Assembly (NCBI GenBank): GCA_019307745.1
Contig: JAFDJA010000007.1
Location: 1-34,535, forward strand
Source: Deltaproteobacteria bacterium
GTDB taxonomy: Bacteria > Desulfobacterota > DSM-4660 > Desulfatiglandales > HGW-15
Direction: 5' to 3'
Length of the DNA: 34,535 nucleotides
Below are positions 1 through 9,062 of this stretch, piece after piece. The stretch's first letter is position 1. Every line of letters starts with the position of its first letter. Made by a program: the position numbers and the translations under genes. The notes under the pieces are model-generated. The model was given only the letters and a program-made list of their open reading frames with translations. It had not been told where the DNA came from and did no database searches.

Positions 1-720
1 GCGTTTAAAAAAACCAGGATCACGAGGTTGTTCTGCCTGCTTTTCAGGTGAAACGAATACAATCAGTTTCTGGGCAATACTCCTGCCGATCGCCATACGA
101 GTACTGCCATGCCCGACTATCAACCTGCCATGACCCTCATTATTGATAACCTCCAGGAGGTCCCCCTGTCGTAATCCCATTGCGGCCATCCTTCCAATAA
201 CTCCCCTCCCCCCTATTATATCTCTGATAACCACCTCTTCCCCGGCCTTTGCCATTGACAGAGGCAGCAGAGGGCTCCTCTCTGCTATACATTCAGAGCA
301 AAGGCCGTAAATCTCCATCTTATGCTGAAGCACATGAAATCCATGATCAACAGCAATTTTTCCCTGAAGCAGCTCCATCTCTTCATTGCTGAACTCGATG
401 ATCCTAGCACACTTTGTACAGATAAAATGGTCATGATGTCTGCCTAAATGGCGATGTTCATAGCGGGGAGGCTGGCCTTCAAAGGTCTCCTTCTGTGCAA
501 AACCCTGTTCAACCCAGCGGTTCATGCATCTCCTCACAAAATCAGGATCATAATCATATCCCCTTTCCTTAAGGAGGATCATCAGGTCATCAAAAGTTAC
601 ATGCTCCTCAACATCTAAAAAGGCATCAATGATATTAAGTCTATCCTCAATCTTACCTATATCATCTCCCTTAATAAGAGCTCGAAAATTCTCTTTTTCA
701 TAATTCTTATTATTAATCAT
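1..720 (-). CDS. Fur-family transcriptional regulator fused to a C-terminal FeoA (SH3-like) domain; truncated at the window edge
   Basis: Hand translation of the minus strand from the ATG at 720 is open to base 1: MINNKNYEKENFRALIKGDD...YEHRHLGRHHDHFICTKCARIIEFSNEE...MEIYGLCSECIAERS (Fur core, CxxC pairs) followed by PLSMAKAGEEVVIRDIIGGRGVIGRMAAMGLRQGDLLEVINNEGHGRLIVGHGSTRMAIGRSIAQKLIV (FeoA-like). Absent from the ORF track because no stop lies inside the window. Confidence 0.85.
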   Translation of the reverse strand, partial: MINNKNYEKENFRALIKGDDIGKIEDRLNIIDAFLDVEEHVTFDDLMILLKERGYDYDPDFVRRCMNRWVEQGFAQKETFEGQPPRYEHRHLGRHHDHFICTKCARIIEFSNEEMELLQGKIAVDHGFHVLQHKMEIYGLCSECIAERSPLLPLSMAKAGEEVVIRDIIGGRGVIGRMAAMGLRQGDLLEVINNEGHGRLIVGHGSTRMAIGRSIAQKLIVFVSPEKQAEQPRDPGFFKR

Positions 721-750
721 TGGACGATTCCACCCAAAGTAATGATAAAT

Positions 751-1197
751 CTACTGTCCCTTCTCTTTTTCATTTCTGCATTCAGAGCAATAACCGGTTA
801 TATCCAAGCGGTGATTAATTATCTCAAAATCATTGGTACTGCCCAAGCGTTCGCTGATCCGCCCCAGGTCCCTTTCAACAAATTCAACTACCTTACCGCA
901 TGTAATACATCTAAGGTGACAATGATGCCTATGCCCATAGGTATGCTCATAATGCATATGACCGTCTTCGTGCCAGACCTCTTTAATAAGACCGCACTCC
1001 ATGATAAGAGGGATATTCCGGTAAATTGAAGCCTTTGAGACCTTACTATTTTTATGCCTTAACCGCAGATAAAGATCATCCACGTCAAAATGGTTATGAT
1101 CTCCGAATATTACTTTTATAATATCTTCTCTCTCAGGAGTATTTCTGAGCCCTTTTTGAGATATAAAAGACCTGAACAAACCTATCACATCATCCAT
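751..1197 (-). CDS. Fur family transcriptional regulator (Fur/PerR/Zur-like)
   Basis: ORF 148 aa; LRNTPEREDIIKVIF, SKASIYRNIPLIMECGLI, HRHHCHLRCITCGKVVEF, CSEC: typical Fur winged helix plus metal-binding domain. Confidence 0.9.
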   Translation of the reverse strand: MDDVIGLFRSFISQKGLRNTPEREDIIKVIFGDHNHFDVDDLYLRLRHKNSKVSKASIYRNIPLIMECGLIKEVWHEDGHMHYEHTYGHRHHCHLRCITCGKVVEFVERDLGRISERLGSTNDFEIINHRLDITGYCSECRNEKEKGQ

Positions 1198-1210
1198 GGC
1201 TCTCCTCTAA

Positions 1211-1227
1211 TTGCAATTAATTATCAA
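1211..1227. promoter_or_regulatory. Candidate Fur-type operator (imperfect palindrome TTGCAATTAATTATCAA)
   Basis: AT-rich imperfect dyad (TTG..ATTAATT..CAA, 5 of 8 pairs matched) 14 bp upstream of the Fur start at 1197. Resemblance to Fur boxes is partial. Confidence 0.3.
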
Positions 1228-1459
1228 TAATAACAATATACTGCTAGAGATGTCAACTTAAGCTTTTCAGGTATGATCACAACATTTCCTTTTGGCAGAG
1301 TAAGATTTAACCAAAAAAAATTTCACTCCTCATTGTACTGAATGAATCACGACACCTTTTACCAAGGTTTCTCAGTTAGAAGAATTCTTTTCCACTGAAC
1401 ATTCCTTGCCTTATTCCAAACTGAAAAACAAACAAGACAACACTGATATTGGGTTTCAA

Positions 1460-2349
1460 CTATGACGGATTACCCCCTATCTCATGAAAAAAATCAAGAT
1501 ACCCCCTTACCGAGTTCCCAATAAACATCCTCTCCCTTACCTGGGTATCAGGCTGCATTGCCACAAACCCTCCTAGTTCCGGATCTCTTTCAAGGATTTC
1601 CTCCACACACCTGGCTTCCAGATTATCGGAACCTTTAATTATTTCCTTTTCAATAATTTCTCTCCAACAGAAAAGCTGATTGTAAAACCGTTTCAACATT
1701 ATGCTGGAATCGGGGGCCTCTTCAACATGGGCATAGCATATCCTCTGATTTCCCAGGTCCAATAGTCGTTTGATACTGGTTAAAAATTCTTCCAGAAAAA
1801 ACCTTGGAGGGGTGGCTGGCCGCAGATATTCCAATTCTCCAACCTTGAAATAGTTTCCGCCTGCCTCTCCGGCAAAAAGTGTTCCTTCATAGATATAACT
1901 TAAATGATGGGCTGCATGTCCTGGAGTCTCTATGATCCGCAGTCCAGTGATATCAGCATCAACATGAGAAATAAGCCGCTCCTCCTTTACAGGTTTTACC
2001 TCACCATAGTCCTCGGCAAGCCTGCCAAGGGTCTGTGAAGGCTCCCCTGCCAAAGACGCGACGGATCAACAAGATGCCTGATCCCTTTTTCATGGCAAAT
2101 TGCCTTTACCATGGGGAACTGTTCAAGAATATCAAAGAGCCCTCCTGCATGATCAATATGGATATGCGTAAGCAGTACATAATCCAGTCTCTCAATGCTC
2201 ATGGATTGAAGGGATTGTATCAGTCTGTGAACAGATCTTTTAGGACCCAGATCAACGACCATGTTAATATTGCCTAACAAAACACGGGAGCTGAAAAAAT
2301 CCTCAAATCCTGGCATATCCTGTTTGATCTTTATCTGTATTGGGTTCAT
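1460..2349 (-). pseudogene. MBL-fold metallo-hydrolase split by an apparent frameshift near 2033-2053
   Basis: ORF 1996..2349 carries LLTHIHIDHAGG; ORF 1460..2053 in another frame carries HAAHHLSYIYEGTLFAGEAGG and the C-terminus. They are collinear halves of one MBL protein; removing two bases (CA) from CTTCACAG joins ...RLWQGSL to QTLGRLAEDYGE. Confidence 0.75.
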
Positions 2350-2410
2350 AACACTGTATCCTCTATTTCAACTCCTCCGCTGTCATGAATAGAAAAAACA
2401 TACCCTGCAC

Positions 2411-2460
2411 ACTCCAATTTTGTGTATCCTTGACCCTGGCCTGCAAAAAAAAATTGGAGT
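2411..2460. repeat. Perfect 11-bp inverted repeat ACTCCAATTTT / AAAATTGGAGT, 28-bp spacer
   Basis: Arms read directly at 2411-2421 and 2450-2460, upstream of the MBL gene (start at 2349, minus). Confidence 0.7.
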
Positions 2461-2904
2461 AATCTTTACAGATATTTCTGATCTACAAGCAATACCAAGG
2501 TATAATAGACAGAATTCTGCAATGAAAAGACATGCACCATAACACAAAGATTAGATGAAGTATTTTAAAAAATGGATGCCCATATAAAGGTGTCCAGACA
2601 ATAAAGGGAGTGGTTGAAATAGAAAATTATGACCAAATTATTAGCTCTTTTTTTTATACATCCAGTCCTTTAAAGGGATAGAGACAAACTCACCAAGGCG
2701 TGATATGGGGCTGCTGTACAGAGGGAAAAGAGCTCAAATCCTACAGAAGATAAGATCGTCTTATATTAAAGTTGCCTCTGTATTCTCTGTACCTCTAGCA
2801 AAACGGTTGTGAATCAACACAGAGTTGAAATGGACATGTGAGAACCATAGATATTTTCGCGCCAAATTTGCACAGGAGACGAATCACTTTCTTAGAGATG
2901 AACC

Positions 2905-4107
2905 TCATTTTCCACCTTGAATTTCAACCCTCCTCAATATACTGAAAGGCCTCAACTCCTCATCCATAAGAATAAACTGGCTGTTATTGGCAAAATCGAC
3001 CTGATGGCCGTCTGTGGTCACGAGCGGGGCAGGAAGGACAGTTGTGGAGAGTGAACCATCAGTGCTTAAAACCTCAAGTGTCTCTCCTGCCAGTATCTTG
3101 TTCCTTACACGCAGGACACTTTTACCCTCTATTTTCTCTTCTATGATATTCCCTGTAAAAAGTGCTCCTGATATTGATTCCGCATGCTCAGGTCGATAGT
3201 CACCCGGACCTATATCACCTTTCATGAATCCTTCTGAATAACCTCTGTTGGGAACCCTATTCAACTCGGTCATCCCTTGTTGATGGGTAAGGCTCTTCCC
3301 GTCAAGTATCTGCCGGTAAAGAGAAACTGTTGTGGCGATGTAGTGGATCGATTTCATCCTGCCCTCGATCTTGATAGAATCAATACCTGCCTCTTTTAAG
3401 GCTGGAACATATTCAAACAGGGCAAGCTCCCTGCAATTAAAGAGATACAGTCCTCTTTTATCCTCAAAGACCGGAAGGTATATTCCCGGTCGAGTCTCCT
3501 CCATAAGGGAATATTTCCACCTGCATGGGTGTTTGCATTCTCCCCGGTTGGCGCGGAAACCTGTGAGATAATCACTGATCGCACACCTTCCGGAATATGA
3601 AAAACAAACTGCGCCGTGGATGAACACCTCTGTGCAGATCTCTCCCCTGATCTCTTTCTGGATCTCTTTTATCCTCTCAAGAGAAAGCTCCCTTGCGAGG
3701 TTAACCCTTTTTGCGCCAAGCCTTTTATACGCAAGCACTGCCTGGGCACTTATCGTATTTGCCTGTGTGCTGATATGGATGGCAGCCTTAAGGCCCATCT
3801 TTTTCAGCTCCATGAGCACACCAAGGTCCGCCACAATAAACGCATCAGCACCCATCCCATCAAGTTTCCTGGCCGTTTCTCTGATCTTTTCATATTCATG
3901 AGTAAAAGGGTAGATATTAAGTGTTACATATCCTTTTTTCCCTCTTTCATGTAGATAATTCAGCCCAATTTCAGCGTCATCCAGGCTGAAATTTCCAGCA
4001 AAGCTCCTTAGAGAACCGAATTCCGTACCGAAATATACAGCATCTGCCCCGAATGCTGCGGCATATTTGAGTTTTTCAAGGTTCCCTGCGGGTGCAAGCA
4101 GTTCCAT
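2905..4107 (-). CDS. Peptidase U32 family protein
   Basis: 400 aa; MELLAPAGNLEKLKYAAAFGADAVYFG at the N-terminus, EVFIHGAVCFSYSGRCAISDYLTGFRANRGECKHPCRWKY and IDSIKIEGRMKS: U32 signature blocks. Confidence 0.93.
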   Translation of the reverse strand: MELLAPAGNLEKLKYAAAFGADAVYFGTEFGSLRSFAGNFSLDDAEIGLNYLHERGKKGYVTLNIYPFTHEYEKIRETARKLDGMGADAFIVADLGVLMELKKMGLKAAIHISTQANTISAQAVLAYKRLGAKRVNLARELSLERIKEIQKEIRGEICTEVFIHGAVCFSYSGRCAISDYLTGFRANRGECKHPCRWKYSLMEETRPGIYLPVFEDKRGLYLFNCRELALFEYVPALKEAGIDSIKIEGRMKSIHYIATTVSLYRQILDGKSLTHQQGMTELNRVPNRGYSEGFMKGDIGPGDYRPEHAESISGALFTGNIIEEKIEGKSVLRVRNKILAGETLEVLSTDGSLSTTVLPAPLVTTDGHQVDFANNSQFILMDEELRPFSILRRVEIQGGK

Positions 4108-4314
4108 GTTATCTATTTCCTGAGATAGATTGCCCCTGTAAGATGGACTTTCATTGAGTAATCCGATATATACTTTTCAGGGTTAAAATTCTCTCACCTT
4201 TTTATGAAGATAATTACTGGCTTAGGGCCCACTCAATAAAAAATTCATACCTTCACATCTGACCAGCAAACCATTTTTTTTACTGATTTTCATTCATAAA
4301 ACCTCAAAATAATC

Positions 4315-4617
4315 CTAAGGCTCCTTAAAGCCCAGGTACATCTGTTCAGGTTTGACACTGACCTTCTCTTTTTGAGTAGACGATTCCTTGATCTTATGTC
4401 TCTTTATGGATGCCTGCAGCCTTTTTGTCAGTCTGGGGAATAGGGAAGGTTCAATACAATTTTTATAGTCAGGGCACCTCCTCTTCCTGCTACATTTCTC
4501 GCATATAATAAGGCTAACCTTAGGTCTTGATTTTTTCCGGCTGCATGTAATGTAGCACTTCTGTTTCAGCATAAATTCCGTGTGTTTCCTTTCTGTTTTC
4601 TCCCAAGAATGTGACAT
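4315..4617 (-). CDS. Small Cys/Lys-rich hypothetical protein, possible zinc- or metal-binding
   Basis: 100 aa; QKCYITCSRKK and ICEKCSRKRRCPDYKNCIEPSLF (CX2CX5CX5C). Divergent from the OYE gene. No family recognised. Confidence 0.55.
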   Translation of the reverse strand: MSHSWEKTERKHTEFMLKQKCYITCSRKKSRPKVSLIICEKCSRKRRCPDYKNCIEPSLFPRLTKRLQASIKRHKIKESSTQKEKVSVKPEQMYLGFKEP

Positions 4618-4686
4618 ATGAACATACCTTGCACTTATATACGGGTCAATATAAAAGTCCAGGATTGAAGCTAAACCTACAAAATA

Positions 4687-4703
4687 TCAGGAAAAAATCC
4701 TGA
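4687..4703. repeat. Palindrome TCAGGA-AAAAA-TCCTGA in divergent intergenic region
   Basis: Perfect 6-bp arms read directly between the divergent genes at 4617(-) and 4798(+). Confidence 0.5.
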
Positions 4704-4734
4704 AAAATATAAAATTATTTGCAGATATAAATTG

Positions 4735-4781
4735 TATAATAGATAATACATGTATATTGTCCAAGAACTGGACAATATACA
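4735..4781 (+). promoter_or_regulatory. -10-like TATAAT followed by a perfect 12-bp inverted repeat (candidate operator)
   Basis: TATAAT at 4735-4740; TGTATATTGTCC (4751-4762) / GGACAATATACA (4770-4781), 7-bp spacer, directly upstream of the OYE ribosome-binding site. Confidence 0.6.
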
Positions 4782-4797
4782 ATATCACGAGGTAAAA

Positions 4798-5910
4798 ATG
4801 TCTGTAATGTTTGATACCACAGAGATCAACGGCATGAAACTGGCCAACAGATTTATTCGTTCTGCAACATGGGAGGGTATGGCTGCAGAAGATGGCAGTT
4901 GCACACCAAAACTTGTTAAGCTGATTGCAGAGCTTGCCAAAGGCGGTGTAGGGCTAATTATAAGCGGCCACACCTATGTTCAAAAGCGTGGGCAGGCACT
5001 GAAGTGGCAGTTGGGAGTATCGAGGGATGAACACATTAAAGGTCTTTGTACAATGTCCCGGGCAGTACATGACAACGGGGGAAAAATCTTCCTTCAGATT
5101 GCCCATGCTGGATTATACGCCCATACAGAACTCATTAATAGAAACCCATTGGCTCCTTCAATGATAGAAGGGCTCTCTAAATACCCATATGACGAAGTCA
5201 CAACGAAAGATATCCATGAAATCATTGAGTCGTTTGTAGAGGCTGCCCAAAGGGCAAAGAAGGCAGGTTTTGATGGTATCCAGATCCACTCGGCCCACGG
5301 ATACCTCCTAAGTCAATTTCTTTCCCCCTTTTACAACCGTCGTAATGACGAATATGGAAGTTCAGTGAAAGGACGTGCCAGGATATTGCTTGACATAATT
5401 AAAAAAGTAAAATCTGCGGTTGGTAAAAGATTTCCAGTCCTTATCAAAATGAACTGCAATGATTTCCTGGAAGGAGGTCTTACGCAAAAAGATTCCCTGA
5501 AGACTGCCATGCTGCTGCAAGATGCAGGGATCGACGGAATTGAACTGAGTGGTGGCACCCAGGTATCAGGGAGGCTTGGCCCTGTGAGAATGGGAATTGT
5601 CTCAGAAAAAAAGGAGGCATATTTTCTTGAAGACATTGTATCATTCAAAAAGACACTTAGTGTGCCTGTAATTCTTGTTGGCGGGATACGCTCTTTTCAA
5701 CTGGCGGAAAAAATAGTTCATAATGGACGTGCAGACTATATCTCTATGAGCAGGCCGTTTATCCGCGAACCTGATCTGATAAATCGCTGGGCATCAGGGG
5801 ACCTCGAAAAGGCAGCATGTATTTCTGACTGCAGGTGTTTTCCCATAGCCATGGCAGGAAAGGGGCTGGTTTGTGATATAAAGAAAAGGAAAGATAAAAC
5901 AAAAAGATAA
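4798..5910 (+). CDS. NADH:flavin oxidoreductase / old yellow enzyme family
   Basis: MSVMFDTTEINGMKLANRFIRSATWEGMAAEDG..., IFLQIAHAGLYA, GFDGIQIHSAHGYLLSQFLSPFYNRRNDEYGSS, DYISMSRPFIREPDLINRW. The start at 4798 (GAGGT SD at 4789-4793) is preferred over the ORF-track start at 4750, which lies inside the palindrome. Confidence 0.92.
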   Translation: MSVMFDTTEINGMKLANRFIRSATWEGMAAEDGSCTPKLVKLIAELAKGGVGLIISGHTYVQKRGQALKWQLGVSRDEHIKGLCTMSRAVHDNGGKIFLQIAHAGLYAHTELINRNPLAPSMIEGLSKYPYDEVTTKDIHEIIESFVEAAQRAKKAGFDGIQIHSAHGYLLSQFLSPFYNRRNDEYGSSVKGRARILLDIIKKVKSAVGKRFPVLIKMNCNDFLEGGLTQKDSLKTAMLLQDAGIDGIELSGGTQVSGRLGPVRMGIVSEKKEAYFLEDIVSFKKTLSVPVILVGGIRSFQLAEKIVHNGRADYISMSRPFIREPDLINRWASGDLEKAACISDCRCFPIAMAGKGLVCDIKKRKDKTKR

Positions 5911-5939
5911 AGAGCACAGGTTGGAGCATAGAAGACATA

Positions 5940-6731
5940 TTATTTCACAGACGCTTCTTCTGTACTAATAAATTTACCATATTTCAAGAAATAGGTGACC
6001 TGTTTACCCACGCTGGTACTATTCACAATAAAGGTATGTCCCGTATGTACAATCAGAAAATCGCTCATACCTTCTATTTTGGCGCTTTCGATTGACACCT
6101 TTCCATCATGCTCCCCGGCAATAAACAAAGAGCTGATTGGACTATATGAGACATCCCCTGTGATAATGCCAAGTTCAAAGTCTACAGGCCCAAGGATTTG
6201 AGGAATACTTTTTGCGTCTGTACCTAATTGCTGTCCGCTTGGTCCCAGTAGGTTCCGAAATAATTTGTGTTCTTTTAAAAAATCAACTATTTCAGACCCG
6301 GCATTAGGTGGAGAGAGCATGACAACACGGCCAAGATTATCCGGTTTTCGAACAGCAAAGAGACAACGGATTATGATTACACCCATGGAGTGGGTAACAA
6401 AATGGACCTTGCCTGTTCCAGGTCGATCTTTAATAGACTGATCAATGATATCCTGGAGCCATTCGGAATGTTCTTGTATCTTTTTTTTAGTTGAAGGGTA
6501 AGATTCTGATACGACATGGTAACCAGCCTTTTCAAGCCTGTATTTGAGAACGAGCATAGAATTTGCCGTGCGTCCAAGTCCATGTACAAGTATGACAGTG
6601 TCCTGTGCCTCTCCTGCTGAACTATCTGCGAAAAGAGTTACAGGGATAAAAAAAAATTTAAGTATAATTACACATGTCAAATCTGTTCGCCAATGTTTAC
6701 TAAAAAACATTTCAGCCTCTAGCGTATCCAT
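5940..6731 (-). CDS. Secreted/membrane-anchored alpha/beta hydrolase (lipase-like)
   Basis: Hydrophobic N-terminus; DTVILVHGLGRTANSM, VHFVTHSMGVIIIR (GHSMG-like nucleophile elbow). Confidence 0.8.
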   Translation of the reverse strand: MDTLEAEMFFSKHWRTDLTCVIILKFFFIPVTLFADSSAGEAQDTVILVHGLGRTANSMLVLKYRLEKAGYHVVSESYPSTKKKIQEHSEWLQDIIDQSIKDRPGTGKVHFVTHSMGVIIIRCLFAVRKPDNLGRVVMLSPPNAGSEIVDFLKEHKLFRNLLGPSGQQLGTDAKSIPQILGPVDFELGIITGDVSYSPISSLFIAGEHDGKVSIESAKIEGMSDFLIVHTGHTFIVNSTSVGKQVTYFLKYGKFISTEEASVK

Positions 6732-6806
6732 AAATATATAAAGACATCTGTTAGGTTTATTTCGTAAATTTTTACTTTTTTATATTAATATAAGACAAAA
6801 AAATCA

Positions 6807-8195
6807 ATGAGTTTAACAATACTGACATCAGAGAACATAAAACTTCTCCCGGAACAGCTGGCTCGGATAAATATCCCCAAATTTGTGCGGTCCACACTAA
6901 GGTGTTTGAACGATTCAGGTTTTCAGGCATATATAGTGGGCGGTGTTATCAGGGATATATGTCTTGACCGCCCGGTTACTGACTGGGACATAACCACATC
7001 AGCCTCCAATGACGAAATCAGGTCAACGTTTCGGAGCATAAAAAATTTTACTCTGAAACATGATACTGTGACACTTGTAAATAATGGAGTGCATTATGAG
7101 ATTACAAGCTTCAGAGGAAGAGACAACCAGGTCGCCACATTAAAGGAGGACCTGGGACATCGAGATTTCACGCTGAACGCAATGGCCCTTGATATAAATA
7201 CGGGAGAAATACTGGATCTTTTTGGAGGTCTGAGTGATATCTCAAAAAAGGTGGTCAGATGTGTAGGCAATCCAAAGGATCGTTTCAGGGAGGATCCTCT
7301 ACGGCTATTAAGGGGAGTCAGAATCTCTGGAGAACTAGGATTCAGGATTGGGGAAAAGACCTTAAAGGCCATACCAAGTTTGGCAGAACTGCTTTCATCT
7401 GTGGCAGAAGAAAGGATAAGAGACGAACTGATTAGTATCCTGATGACTGATAGACCATCCAAATCCTTCAGCATTCTTAGACGGACAGGGCTTCTAGGGC
7501 AGTTTTTAGGGGAGTTGCTTGAAGGATATCTTATGCGGCAGAACGCATTTCACGGCTATACAGTTTACCGTCATATCATGGAAACTGTGGACCGTACCAA
7601 TCCTGATCCCATTCTCAGACTCACGGCGTTGCTGCATGATATCGCAAAACCCCGTGTCCGTAAAAAAGAGAATGGGGTATTCAAGTTTTTGGGACATGAG
7701 GAGGCAAGTGCTGTTCTAACAAAAGAGATCATGAAACGTCTCCGGTTCAGCAAAGAGATGATAGAAGAGGTTTCAGAGCTTATAGCGCATCACATGATCA
7801 AATATGAACCGAATTGGAGTGATGGCGCAGTCAGGCGTCTTATACGTCGTGTGGGGCCTGAAAAAATTAACAGAATGCTCTCTTTTCGTAAGGTTGATCT
7901 TCTGGCACATGAAATAATCGATCACAAGATGGACTACCTTGAGGACCTTAAAAAAAGGGTAGCCATACTCCAGGACCGGCCATTGCCCAATACAAGAAAT
8001 GATCTTGCTGTGGATGGAGATATGGTCATGGACATCCTGGGAGTTGGTCCGGGCAAAGATGTGGGTAAAGCACTTTCCGTACTCATGGAACAGGTAACTG
8101 ATAATCCTGAACTCAACACTGAAAAAAAGCTCATTTCCTTATTAAAACAAATGAGAAAAAAAAGAGAAGTGTTCGGCCGGATCAAACAGTCTTGA
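6807..8195 (+). CDS. CCA tRNA nucleotidyltransferase / poly(A) polymerase family with HD domain
   Basis: GFQAYIVGGVIRDICLDRPVTDWDITTSA, RDFTLNAMALDINTGEILDLFGGLSDI, RFREDPLRLLRGVRIS, LTALLHDIAKPRV (HD). Confidence 0.93.
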   Translation: MSLTILTSENIKLLPEQLARINIPKFVRSTLRCLNDSGFQAYIVGGVIRDICLDRPVTDWDITTSASNDEIRSTFRSIKNFTLKHDTVTLVNNGVHYEITSFRGRDNQVATLKEDLGHRDFTLNAMALDINTGEILDLFGGLSDISKKVVRCVGNPKDRFREDPLRLLRGVRISGELGFRIGEKTLKAIPSLAELLSSVAEERIRDELISILMTDRPSKSFSILRRTGLLGQFLGELLEGYLMRQNAFHGYTVYRHIMETVDRTNPDPILRLTALLHDIAKPRVRKKENGVFKFLGHEEASAVLTKEIMKRLRFSKEMIEEVSELIAHHMIKYEPNWSDGAVRRLIRRVGPEKINRMLSFRKVDLLAHEIIDHKMDYLEDLKKRVAILQDRPLPNTRNDLAVDGDMVMDILGVGPGKDVGKALSVLMEQVTDNPELNTEKKLISLLKQMRKKREVFGRIKQS

Positions 8196-8547
8196 GTGTA
8201 TGAGAAACTGAGCTTCCATCTCTTCCTTTAAACAGCTGAATTTTGCATAATTTGTAGCATTTCTGCTAGGAGCGATATTGGAATGTTTTTTACACGAAGG
8301 TATATTAACGATATGGTTAGAATCAAAATCATGGGCCTGAAAATCCGCTCTATATGAGCGACCATGCGAACAGATTTGCTGTCAAACAAACTAATCCTAT
8401 CTATCTTGGCGAGAAAATCTACCTTAGATAAATGGTGCAAAGTGCAGATAATTGGTTAAAAGAACCTGCTCAGTTCCGGTTATACAGGGAATAAGGACTC
8501 CCTTATGTCATGATCCAGCTAAACCACATACCCCAGGTTAAAGATTA

Positions 8548-8574
8548 TTGACTAAAAATAAAACTTATTATACT
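8548..8574 (+). promoter_or_regulatory. Weak sigma70-type promoter candidate for the cytochrome gene (TTGACT-15-TATACT)
   Basis: -35-like 8548-8553 and -10-like 8569-8574; the 15-bp spacer is short. Confidence 0.3.
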
Positions 8575-8630
8575 CATAATGCACAAAATAATTTGAGGCA
8601 TATTTTAAGTCAGATTTCATGGAGGCAAAA

Positions 8631-9062
8631 ATGCAGATTACTGAAAAGTTTGGTCTTGTTGTTAAAATAATATTTATCATGCTGATATGTGCATCAACCG
8701 GTCTGATAATGACTGCGAAAAATGCAGTCAGTGAACAGGGTCTGAATGTGATCAAGCTGGACAATGAAGGATATGAAAGGGACAGGAAAGGGCCAGTTAT
8801 CTTCGCACACAGGGACCATGCCAAGGAATACGGGATTTCATGCTGGGAATGTCATCATGATTATATGGACGACGAAAACATATGGTCTCCATGGGATTCA
8901 ACAGAAAAATGTGATGGATGTCATGATCCCCTTGAAGAACAGGATGAAATCAAAAAACTCCAGACAGCCTATCATATAAACTGCAAGACCTGTCACGAGG
9001 AAAGGGCAATCTTCGGGGATGAACCACTGGCCTATAGAAAATGTGTCACATGCCATGATTAA
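8631..9062 (+). CDS. Cytochrome c3 / class III-like multihaem cytochrome (4 CxxCH)
   Basis: N-terminal hydrophobic segment, then CWECH, CDGCH, CKTCH, CVTCH, plus HRDHAKEYGISCWECHHD. ATG 8631 follows GGAGG at 8620-8625; the ORF-track start is 8619. Confidence 0.88.
   Translation: MQITEKFGLVVKIIFIMLICASTGLIMTAKNAVSEQGLNVIKLDNEGYERDRKGPVIFAHRDHAKEYGISCWECHHDYMDDENIWSPWDSTEKCDGCHDPLEEQDEIKKLQTAYHINCKTCHEERAIFGDEPLAYRKCVTCHD

Noticed and set aside
742-1029. 95-aa plus-strand ORF antisense to the second Fur gene
   Set aside because: Shadow of a convincing Fur CDS.
2643-2734. AGCTCTTTT ... AAAAGAGCT inverted repeat about 75 bp apart
   Set aside because: Low-complexity arms with long spacer in AT-rich DNA; likely coincidental.
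3014-3954. Plus-strand ORFs antisense to the U32 peptidase (3014, 3371, 3616, 3620)
   Set aside because: Overlap a well-supported minus-strand gene and show no recognisable domain; shadow ORFs.
8228-8440. 70-aa minus-strand ORF between the CCA enzyme and the cytochrome
   Set aside because: Hydrophobic-rich but no family recognised and no clear SD; cannot be distinguished from chance or a remnant.
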